22,834 nucleotides of DNA. It comes from JBFHRB01 sp041591915 (lineage in GTDB: Bacteria; Actinomycetota; Nitriliruptoria; Nitriliruptorales; Nitriliruptoraceae). Shown here one piece after another: positions 7,938 to 13,852 of this stretch. A model generated the notes under the pieces. That model was not told where the DNA came from and did not search any database. It worked only from the letters and a program-made list of their open reading frames with translations. The stretch spans positions 1 through 22,834 of the forward strand of contig JBFHRB010000014.1 of NCBI GenBank assembly GCA_041591915.1, in the 5' to 3' direction. How positions within the stretch are numbered: position 1 is the stretch's first letter; each line of letters starts with the position of its first letter. The translations under genes and the position numbers were made by a program.

Positions 7938-8675
7938 TCACCCCGTCGGGACGGCCTCCTCCACGCGTCGGGCGATGGTCTGGGCCATCACCTGGTTGAA
8001 CACACCGAGCAGCGCCTCGCCGGCGAGCGGCCGGATGCGCTCGACGGCCTCGCGGATCGCCGGCCACTCGTCCTCCGGCCTCCCCCGCGCGTCCCACGGG
8101 GCCAGCACGGCCTCGTCGAAGACCGCGACGTAGGCGTCCGCGACGGCCGCGGCGTGCTCCCGCATCGTGTCGAGGACGTCGAGCGCACGGTCGATGTCGA
8201 TGCCCCCCATGGCCCGCAGCTCGGCTCCCGCCGCCAGCACGCCCGGGACCAGCACCCGCCAGGTCTTGTCGTCACCGGTCGGCTCGATGAGATCGAGCGC
8301 CTGCGCGCGCTCGACGACCTCGTCGCCCACGTCCTTCACGCCCATCTGCTTGAGCAGGTCCCCGAGCTTGACCTCGACCGGCTCCTCGGCGGTCCAGCCG
8401 TCCATCACGGCGCGCTTGAGCTGGCGCAGCTCGTCCGTCGCGACGGACCCGGCGCCGCCGAGCAGCCAACCGATGGCCTGGAGGTTGAGGCCCTCGGACT
8501 GGAGCTCCTGGATGAGCTTGAGCCGCTCGAGGTGGCCCTCGTCGTACATGCCGACGCGACCCTTGACGTTGGGGGGCGGGAGCAGCCCGCGCGTCTGGTA
8601 GTAGCGGATGTTGCGGGAGGTGACGCCGGACTCGTGCGCGAGCTCGTCGATCGTCCACCGCGTGCGCTTCGCCAT
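7938..8675 (-). CDS. MerR-family transcriptional regulator
   Basis: DNA-binding dimeric regulator. 245 residues from ATG 8675, with GGAGGGA four bases upstream. The frame continues far upstream through the next gene's antisense, which is not coding. Seen: N-terminal winged-helix TIDELAHESGVTSRNIRYYQTRGLLPPP (about residues 8-35), the MerR signature including IRYYQ and GLL, then GRVGMYDEGHLERLKLIQELQSEGLNLQAI. The remaining 150 residues form a helical effector region with no cysteine-based metal site, so an organic or lipid effector is more likely than a metal. Related operators before this gene (8699) and before the reductase gene (7879) suggest it controls itself and the desaturase operon. 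The effector is unknown. Confidence 0.9.
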   Translation of the reverse strand: MAKRTRWTIDELAHESGVTSRNIRYYQTRGLLPPPNVKGRVGMYDEGHLERLKLIQELQSEGLNLQAIGWLLGGAGSVATDELRQLKRAVMDGWTAEEPVEVKLGDLLKQMGVKDVGDEVVERAQALDLIEPTGDDKTWRVLVPGVLAAGAELRAMGGIDIDRALDVLDTMREHAAAVADAYVAVFDEAVLAPWDARGRPEDEWPAIREAVERIRPLAGEALLGVFNQVMAQTIARRVEEAVPTG

Positions 8676-8698
8676 GCCGTCCCTCCGAGCCCCGGACC

Positions 8699-8718
8699 GT
8701 GACAGTGACCACTGCAAC
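8699..8718. promoter_or_regulatory. Operator before merR (GTGACAG-N6-CTGCAAC)
   Basis: Matches the 7879 site in 13 of the 14 half-site bases, with the same 6-base spacer and orientation. It sits within an imperfect 26-base dyad (8696-8721, 10 of 13 pairs) ending 21 bases before the merR start codon. It overlaps a minus-strand TTGCAG -35-like sequence, consistent with autoregulation. Confidence 0.6.
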
Positions 8719-8754
8719 GGTAGCCGGGTGGCGGCGTGCGAGTGTGGAGCGTCG

Positions 8755-9435
8755 TCACCGCGCGCACGGCGGCGGTGGAGCGGGCTCGCCGCCGCCGTCG
8801 CCGCTCGAGGAGTCGAGCAGGCGCAGCTCGCCGTCGTCGAGGGTCCAGCGCGCCCGGAACCACGCGCCACCCCCGGTCGGCTGTCCGTCGGCGTCGAGCT
8901 GGCGCTCGTACTCGACCGTGACGAGATCATCGCCCGAGCAACCCCAGGCGCTCCATCCCGTGATCCCCGAGCCGGTCGACATCGCGTAGCCGTCGGGAAA
9001 GGCCGGGGTCCGGAGCTCGGCGCCATCGAGCAGGACGAGGGTGGCGACCTGGCGGGTGTTGCCATCCATCGTGAGCACCAGCTCCTCGCGCCCATCACCG
9101 TCGAGGTCGACGACCGCGTCGATGCGCGCAGCCGACGCCCATTCCGGCGGCAGCTCGTGCACCACGTCATCGATCACGAGGTGCGTGCCGCCGGCCAGCA
9201 CGAGGACCTCGTCGTCCCCGTCTCCGTCGATGTCGGCCTCGACCACGTCCCTGGCATCCAGCGCCGTGGCTTCCGCCGGCTCTGGCGACTCCGCCGCGTC
9301 GATCGCAGGGTCTGGCCCCGGACCGTCCGTCGAGCCATCGGGGGTCCCCACCAGTTCTGACGGTGAGGGGGCCCCGGCCTCGCAACCCGCCAGCGCGATG
9401 GCCCCAGCGAGGATCAGGATGAACGGTCGTCGCAT
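8755..9435 (-). CDS. Secreted lipoprotein with FG-GAP/VCBS-like Asp-rich calcium motifs
   Basis: 226 residues from ATG 9435. Seen: lipoprotein signal MRRPFILILAGAIALAGC with lipobox LAGC (Cys18), a Pro/Asp/Glu-rich linker, then two DxDGDGxDE motifs, DIDGDGDDEVLV and DLDGDGREELVL, typical of calcium-binding FG-GAP/VCBS-like repeats in extracellular proteins. A short Gly/Pro-rich tail follows. Start chosen for the signal peptide; a frame reaching 9657 upstream lacks one. GGAGG lies about 11 bases upstream, a loose spacing. Function unknown; a surface-exposed calcium-dependent structural or binding role is inferred from the motifs only. It is divergent from the membrane protein gene at 9535 and may share its promoter region. 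Confidence 0.8.
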   Translation of the reverse strand: MRRPFILILAGAIALAGCEAGAPSPSELVGTPDGSTDGPGPDPAIDAAESPEPAEATALDARDVVEADIDGDGDDEVLVLAGGTHLVIDDVVHELPPEWASAARIDAVVDLDGDGREELVLTMDGNTRQVATLVLLDGAELRTPAFPDGYAMSTGSGITGWSAWGCSGDDLVTVEYERQLDADGQPTGGGAWFRARWTLDDGELRLLDSSSGDGGGEPAPPPPCAR

Positions 9436-9521
9436 CACCTGCCACGCCTCCCCTGGCGACTCATCAGCATCTCCAACGCGCGGCCCTGCCGTCAGGTTGC
9501 CCCGACCTGCCCTCCCCCGTG

Positions 9522-9527
9522 CATACT
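9522..9527 (+). promoter_or_regulatory. Candidate -10 element implying a leaderless transcript
   Basis: CATACT lies eight bases before ATG 9535, so transcription would begin at or next to the start codon. No ribosome site is present between -20 and the ATG, which agrees with leaderless translation, common in actinobacteria. No clear -35 was found. Confidence 0.35.
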
Positions 9528-9534
9528 CGCACCG

Positions 9535-10419
9535 ATGCAGGAACAGGTCCCCCTCCCCCGCGATCAACAGCCGCTCAGCGACGACCTCGCCGACCGGCTC
9601 GACGCGCTCAGCCGCAGTGACGCCGAGCGCGTGCTCGAGCGGGCCATCGAGCTCCACGACGAGCGCCGACAGGGCGGTGCGACCTTCGACGTCGCGTCAC
9701 TGCACCGCATCGCCGACGAGCTCGGCATCGACCGCGAGGCGGTGAACCGCGCGATACGCGAGCAGCTCATCGAGTCCGCCCCGACTCCGGGCCATCGCCG
9801 GATCCTCGGGCCGAGGCGGATCGTCGGCCGCGAGGTCGCGCGCGGGAGCGCCGAGGAGGTCACCGAGCGGGTGAGCCAGTGGCTCACGAAGGACGAGGGC
9901 CTGCGTCCGTCGGGACGGACGGGAGGCGGCGTCCGCTGGGTTCCCGACAAGCACTGGACGACCGCGGCACGAACCGCCATCAGTGGCCGCGGCACGAAGG
10001 CGCTGAAGGGCCTCAAGCAGGTCACGCACCGCCAGATCCAGGTCGGCCCCGACGAGCACGTGGTCGAGCTCGAGGCCGACACCGAGAGGATCGGCCTCAC
10101 GGGCGTCGGCGTCGGGGCGGGCGTCTTCGCGGGCTCGTTGGTGGGTGGCGTCTTCGCCGCGACGGGCATCGAGGGCGGGAACGACGTCGTCCAGTTCCTC
10201 TACTCCGCGGGACCCGGATTCCTCATCGGCATCGGCACCGGCATCGCGATCATCCAGGGCTGGAGCCGCACGATCCGGTCCGGCATCCAGCGAGCCCTCG
10301 ACGGCATCACCGAGCCCGACCTCGAGAAGGAGCTCGGCGTGTCGAGCGGCAACCGCATCCGCGACCTCGTGGGCGAGGTCGCGGATGCGATCGACGAGCG
10401 GCTGCGCAACAAGCGGTGA
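9535..10419 (+). CDS. Conserved two-TM membrane protein of unknown function with N-terminal helical domain
   Basis: 294 residues. The N-terminal 80 residues read SDAERVLERAIELHDERR...LHRIADELGIDREAVNRAIREQL, a helical module I have seen at the start of various bacterial membrane proteins, without assigned function. A basic middle region follows (GHRRILGPRRIVGREVARGS and a stretch to residue 185), then two glycine-rich hydrophobic segments at about 187-211 and 221-243, and a charged C-terminal helix ending KR. The topology suggests both large ends face the cytoplasm. No enzyme motif is visible. It may be leaderless. It ends three bases before the convergent SDR gene. I do not recognise a named family. 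Confidence 0.8.
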   Translation: MQEQVPLPRDQQPLSDDLADRLDALSRSDAERVLERAIELHDERRQGGATFDVASLHRIADELGIDREAVNRAIREQLIESAPTPGHRRILGPRRIVGREVARGSAEEVTERVSQWLTKDEGLRPSGRTGGGVRWVPDKHWTTAARTAISGRGTKALKGLKQVTHRQIQVGPDEHVVELEADTERIGLTGVGVGAGVFAGSLVGGVFAATGIEGGNDVVQFLYSAGPGFLIGIGTGIAIIQGWSRTIRSGIQRALDGITEPDLEKELGVSSGNRIRDLVGEVADAIDERLRNKR

Positions 10420-10422
10420 GGG

Positions 10423-11187
10423 TCAGCGGCCCTCGAGCTTGTGCATGTTGTCCCAGATCTTGCCCGGGATGAGGCGGTGCGCGATCGAGGCCGCCTTGGC
10501 CTGTCCCGGCATGATCTCGAAGGTGCCCTTCTCGAGGCCCTTCTCGATCGCGTCGATCACCTGGTCGGGCCTGAGCGGCTTCGCGCCCTTCTCCATGACC
10601 TTCAGCGGCGACGAGATCTGGTCGAGCAGCGGCGTCTCGACGGCCGGCGGGGCCACGAGGCCGAAGCGGACGCCCGAGTCGCGGTTCTCGTGGTAGAGGA
10701 TCTCCGCGAAGGTCCGGACCGCGGACTTCGCCGCGCAGTACGCCCCGAGGTACATCACGGGCATGTAGCCCATGAGCGACGCGAAGATGACCTGGTCGCC
10801 ACTGCCGCGCTCGAGCATCCCGGGCAGCGTGGCCTTCACCGTGTGCACGACGCCGTAGTAGTCGATCTCCATGATCTTCTTGATCAGGTCGACGTCCATC
10901 TCGGAGATGAGGCCGGTCGGCATGATGGCCGCCGCAGCCACGGAGCGGTCGATGGGGCCGAGCTTCTCCTCGACCTCGGCCACGACCTTGCTCACGGCGT
11001 CGAAGTCGGTGACGTCACACACGAAGGGCGTGATGCGGTCCTCGCCGGCTGCGGTCTCCGCGAGCCCGTCCTCGTTGACGTCGACCGCGGCGACCTGTGC
11101 GCCGATGCGGGCGAGCCGCTCGCACATCAGGCGGCCCATGCCGCTGCCGCCACCCGTGACGAGCGCGACCTTCCCTCGGAATGCCAT
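10423..11187 (-). CDS. Short-chain dehydrogenase/reductase (classical SDR)
   Basis: NAD(P)-dependent oxidation/reduction of an alcohol or ketone; cytoplasmic. 254 residues, normal for a classical SDR. Seen: cofactor motif TGGGSGMG at 12-19, an acidic residue at the end of beta-2 (AVDVNED), which favours NAD(H), catalytic Ser in FASLMGYMP and AYCAAK with the Tyr-x3-Lys pair, then VAPPAVETPLL. The NNAG motif is replaced by AAAAIM, which is uncommon. Last gene of the four-gene minus-strand operon behind the KstR-type site at 13035, 41 bases after the alcohol dehydrogenase. Start ATG 11187 has GGGAGAGGGA upstream. Substrate unknown; a hydroxy-lipid or steroid-derived alcohol is an inference from context. 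Confidence 0.88.
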   Translation of the reverse strand: MAFRGKVALVTGGGSGMGRLMCERLARIGAQVAAVDVNEDGLAETAAGEDRITPFVCDVTDFDAVSKVVAEVEEKLGPIDRSVAAAAIMPTGLISEMDVDLIKKIMEIDYYGVVHTVKATLPGMLERGSGDQVIFASLMGYMPVMYLGAYCAAKSAVRTFAEILYHENRDSGVRFGLVAPPAVETPLLDQISSPLKVMEKGAKPLRPDQVIDAIEKGLEKGTFEIMPGQAKAASIAHRLIPGKIWDNMHKLEGR

Positions 11188-11228
11188 GGTGTTCCCTCTC
11201 CCCCAGCAGGTGCTGGTCTGTCGGTTGG

Positions 11229-12308
11229 TTAGAAGTTGATGACCTGACGGATGACCGTGCCGGCCCGCATCGCGTCGAACGCGTCGTTGACCCCGTCGAG
11301 GTCGTGGCGGGCGCTGACCATCGCCTCGAGGTCGAGGCTGCCGTCACGCCAGAGCTGGACCAGGCGGTGGAACTCCGTGCGGACGTCCGCGCCGCCGTAC
11401 ACGCAACCCTTGATCGTCTTGTCCATGAACGGGAGCTCGAAGGCGTTGAGCTCCAGCTTGTCGTCCCGCGCGCCGATCCCGACCATGACGGCGGTGCCGC
11501 CCCGACGGATCGCGTCGTAGGCCGAGCGCATCGTCGACGAGTGGCCGACGCACTCGATGGCGACGTCGAAGCCCATTCCTCCGGTGAGTTCCTGCTTGGC
11601 CTCGGCGAGCTGGTCCGGCGTGACCGCGTGGGTGGCGCCGAACCGCGCGGCATCGGCGAGCTTCGACTCGACCGTGTCGACGGCGACGATGGCCCCGGCC
11701 CCCGCGATCCTCGCACCCTGCAGCGCCGCGACCCCCACGCCGCCGATCCCGAGCACGACGACCGACTGGCCCTCCTGCACCTCGGCGACGTTCAGGGCGG
11801 CGCCGACCCCCGTCATCACGCCACAGCCGATAAGGGCGCCGACCTCGTAGGGCACGTCGTCCTCGACCCGGATGCACGACGCACGGGGGAGGGTCACCTG
11901 TTCGGCGAACGTCCCGGCGGTGATGAGGCCGTAGACCGGCTCGCCGTTGCGACGGAAGCGCGGGTTCGCGATCGATGCGTAGGTGTGGGTCATGCACAGC
12001 CACACCTGGCCGCGCTGGCAGTCGGCACAGGCGCCACAGGGCGGCTGCCAGGCGATGATCACCCGGTCACCGACCGCGAGGTCGTCGACGTCCGAGCCGA
12101 CCTCGATGACGTCGCCGGCGGCCTCGTGGCCGAGGACGAACGGCGTCGGCTGGGGCAGGACGCCCGTCATCGTCGAGAGGTCGGAGTGGCAGACCCCGGT
12201 CGAGCGGATGGCGACGCGGACCTCGCCGGGCTCGGGCACGGTCGTCTCGATGTCGTCGACGACGACACAGCGCTCCCCCGGCGCCTCGACGACCGCAGCC
12301 CGCACCAT
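11229..12308 (-). CDS. Zinc-dependent alcohol dehydrogenase (MDR family, AdhB/AdhD-like)
   Basis: NAD-dependent oxidation of an alcohol to aldehyde. 359 residues, usual for the family. Seen: catalytic zinc ligands Cys40 (GVCHSD), His61 with Glu62 (GHEAAG) and Cys162 (IGCGVMTG); structural zinc cysteines 91, 94, 97 and 105 (CGACADCQRG...C); Rossmann motif VLGIGGVGVAAL at 185-196. This resembles the mycobacterial AdhB/AdhD type, often described as using tightly bound NAD with an artificial acceptor. The adjacent ferredoxin could suggest a non-standard electron acceptor, but nothing in the sequence proves it. It starts six bases after the ferredoxin stop and precedes the SDR gene. The order recalls the mycobacterial neighbourhood of cyp51 (adhB, ferredoxin, P450, SDR), but without a P450. 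Confidence 0.92.
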   Translation of the reverse strand: MVRAAVVEAPGERCVVVDDIETTVPEPGEVRVAIRSTGVCHSDLSTMTGVLPQPTPFVLGHEAAGDVIEVGSDVDDLAVGDRVIIAWQPPCGACADCQRGQVWLCMTHTYASIANPRFRRNGEPVYGLITAGTFAEQVTLPRASCIRVEDDVPYEVGALIGCGVMTGVGAALNVAEVQEGQSVVVLGIGGVGVAALQGARIAGAGAIVAVDTVESKLADAARFGATHAVTPDQLAEAKQELTGGMGFDVAIECVGHSSTMRSAYDAIRRGGTAVMVGIGARDDKLELNAFELPFMDKTIKGCVYGGADVRTEFHRLVQLWRDGSLDLEAMVSARHDLDGVNDAFDAMRAGTVIRQVINF

Positions 12309-12314
12309 CTCGGC

Positions 12315-12509
12315 TCAGCCCTCGCGGAGGGCGAGCGCCACCTTGGGGCAGCGGTCGACCGCCTCGCGCACCTTGTCGGCGAACTCCGTCGCCACGTCGT
12401 CGCGCAGGAGCGTCAACGTGTCGTCCTCCTCCAGGCGGAAGTACTCCGGGGCGGCGAGCTCGCAGAGCCCGTTGGCCTCGCAGACGTCGTAGTTGACCTC
12501 GACCTTCAT
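12315..12509 (-). CDS. Small ferredoxin, CxxXxxC...CP type (probable [3Fe-4S])
   Basis: 64 residues: one-electron carrier, usually to a cytochrome P450 in actinobacteria. Seen: Cys10-EANGL-Cys16 and Cys54-Pro, the CxxXxxC(n)CP pattern of P450-partner ferredoxins, with Asn13 at the variable position, where a fourth Cys would give a 4Fe cluster. Hence [3Fe-4S] is expected. The core MKVEVNYDVCEANGLC is typical. The start at ATG 12509 follows a 14-base tandem duplication that also copies the start codon at 12523. No P450 is in the window, so the partner is either elsewhere or the adjacent alcohol dehydrogenase/flavoprotein. Co-transcribed with the flanking genes. Confidence 0.9.
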   Translation of the reverse strand: MKVEVNYDVCEANGLCELAAPEYFRLEEDDTLTLLRDDVATEFADKVREAVDRCPKVALALREG

Positions 12510-12524
12510 GCCTCGACCTTCATG
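12497..12524 (-). repeat. Perfect 14-base tandem duplication over the ferredoxin start
   Basis: CCTCGACCTTCATG occurs at 12497-12510 and again at 12511-12524. Each copy holds an ATG (minus strand) followed by codons for KVE. The upstream ATG (12523) overlaps the TGA of the flavoprotein gene as ATGA, and opens a five-codon frame MKVEA whose own TGA (12508-12506) overlaps the ferredoxin ATG as ATGA. Confidence 0.95.
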
Positions 12525-12993
12525 CGTTGTCCTGAGTGGCGTAGGCGGCAGCGATCTTGCGGTGGTCCCAGCTGGCGACCGACGTCGGCTCGACGAGGTA
12601 GGCGTTGCGCTTGCGGGCCTGGTCGTCGAGGAAGCCCTCGAGGCCGTCGAGGCCGTCGACGTAGCGGCCGTACACCACACCACCGATCTCGCGGACGGCG
12701 TCGAAGCCGTCGACCTGCGTGGCGGTTCCCTTGATCATCACACCCCGGAGCTGGTCGTACCCGTCGCCGGTCTCGATGAGGCAGGTGACCCGGCGATCGC
12801 GCTCGAGGTTGCGGGCCTTCTGTGACGAGGAGTACGTCCAGAACCCGAGCTTCCCGTCGAACATCGCGTAGTACATCGTCACCACGTGCGGGAAGCCGTC
12901 GGGACCGATGGTGGCGAGCTGCAGCTTGTGCGGCTCGTCGAGGAACGACGCGACCTCGTCGTCGGTCATGCGGATCTTGGCGCGGATGGACAT
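12520..12993 (-). CDS. Pyridoxamine 5'-phosphate oxidase-fold flavin/F420-dependent oxidoreductase (PPOX class)
   Basis: Split-barrel flavin- or F420-binding protein of 157 residues. Seen: LDEPHKLQLATIGPDGFPHVVTMYYAMFDG (strands 1-3), SSQKARNLERDRRVTCLIE (the basic, cofactor-phosphate side) and a C-terminal region rich in aromatic residues. Start ATG 12993 (MSIRAKIRMTDDEV) is chosen because it begins the fold. The frame stays open to 13101, but that would run through the operator at 13034-13049. First gene of the operon with ferredoxin, alcohol dehydrogenase and SDR. The KstR-type site is 41 bases before its start. Reaction unknown: members reduce or oxidise many compounds, and some only bind cofactor. 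Confidence 0.85.
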   Translation of the reverse strand: MSIRAKIRMTDDEVASFLDEPHKLQLATIGPDGFPHVVTMYYAMFDGKLGFWTYSSSQKARNLERDRRVTCLIETGDGYDQLRGVMIKGTATQVDGFDAVREIGGVVYGRYVDGLDGLEGFLDDQARKRNAYLVEPTSVASWDHRKIAAAYATQDNA

Positions 12994-13033
12994 CTGTACC
13001 TGCGGAGCCGTACGTGCGGAGACCGGGGCCGAA

Positions 13034-13049
13034 GTAGAACACGTTCTAC
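13034..13049. promoter_or_regulatory. KstR-type TetR operator, copy 2
   Basis: GTAGAACACGTTCTAC, perfect 7-base arms around AC. Its 14-base core (13035-13048) is identical to copy 1 at 4708 and fits TNNAACNNGTTNNA. On the minus strand it lies between TTGCCT (13061-13056) and TACTTC (13036-13031), nearly the same geometry as at copy 1. It is shared by the flavoprotein-ferredoxin-ADH-SDR operon and the divergent hydrolase at 13100. Confidence 0.75.
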
Positions 13050-13099
13050 CGCGCGAGGCAAGATGGCGCCAACCGACCGGGTTCACTGACGGCGGCGTC

Positions 13100-13852
13100 A
13101 TGTGCGCCTACCGTTCCACCCGCCCGACAGGACGGCCGAGCACCCTGCCACCGACCCCGTTCCCGACAAGCTCCACGACGGTCCTCATGCTGGGACCGAC
13201 GATCATGCCGGGCTTCCTCATGCCCCGGTTCTACGCCCGCGTGGCAGCGCGCCTGTCCCGCGGCGGGCTGCCGATCGAGTACCGGCCGATGCCCGAGTTC
13301 GGCGGGCTGGGACGCACGGACCACGTGGTCGACCACTTCCGGCCGCGGTTCGAGGAGGCTCGCGCCAGGGGCGAGCGGCTGCGCATCGCCGGGCATTCGC
13401 TCGGTGGCATCGTCGCCTGGGTGCTGAGCCACGAGTACCCCGACGTCGTCGACCTCGCCGAGCTGTGGTGCGCCCCGATACGCGGGACCGCGCTGGGCGG
13501 GGTCAGCCTCCCGGTACCCGAGGCGCGCTTCCTGGCCCGGACCTCGCGGTTCCTCAAGCGCTACGACCACCCGATCCATGGGCCACTCGTCCGCGCGATC
13601 TACACCCCGGTCGACCAGCTCGCTATCCCGGCCCGCGACACGTGCTTCATCATGGGCAGCACCGTCGAGAACCACATGGTCATGCCCTTCAGGCCCCCGG
13701 CCCGGTACCGGCGCCCGCACCAGTGGGTGCACGTCGGCCTCGGCGAGCACGTGCTGCTCCCGCGCAGCCAGTGGCTCAACCGCCGCCTCGCCCTGCACGA
13801 CGCGCAACGCCACCACCCGGCGGGCGGCTTCGGGAGGCCGGCCGCGGCCTAG
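13100..13852 (+). CDS. Alpha/beta hydrolase (esterase/lipase type)
   Basis: Serine hydrolase of 250 residues from ATG 13100. The frame is open from 12908, but the upstream part would cross the operator. Seen: an N-terminal Thr/Pro-rich stretch, a hydrophobic strand LMLGPTIMPGFLMPRF, nucleophile elbow RIAGHSLGGIVAWVL (the GHSLGG Ser), and a likely catalytic His in GLGEHVLLPRSQW near the C-terminus. Short lid region. No strong ribosome site before the ATG, so the start is uncertain; ATG near 13188 is an alternative but would remove the first strand. Divergent from the KstR-type operon, so it may act on steroid or lipid esters. Its TAG overlaps the stop of the convergent WS/DGAT gene. Confidence 0.82.
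   Translation: MCAYRSTRPTGRPSTLPPTPFPTSSTTVLMLGPTIMPGFLMPRFYARVAARLSRGGLPIEYRPMPEFGGLGRTDHVVDHFRPRFEEARARGERLRIAGHSLGGIVAWVLSHEYPDVVDLAELWCAPIRGTALGGVSLPVPEARFLARTSRFLKRYDHPIHGPLVRAIYTPVDQLAIPARDTCFIMGSTVENHMVMPFRPPARYRRPHQWVHVGLGEHVLLPRSQWLNRRLALHDAQRHHPAGGFGRPAAA

Noticed and set aside
11203..11216. CCAGCA-GG-TGCTGG dyad upstream of the SDR gene
   Set aside because: Only 6-base arms with a 2-base centre, within an operon and close to the ribosome site. Chance occurrence is plausible and no second copy was seen.
12510..12683. Upstream extension of the ferredoxin frame to 122 residues
   Set aside because: The added part is an out-of-frame reading of the flavoprotein gene, and ferredoxins of this type begin at MKVEVNYDVC.
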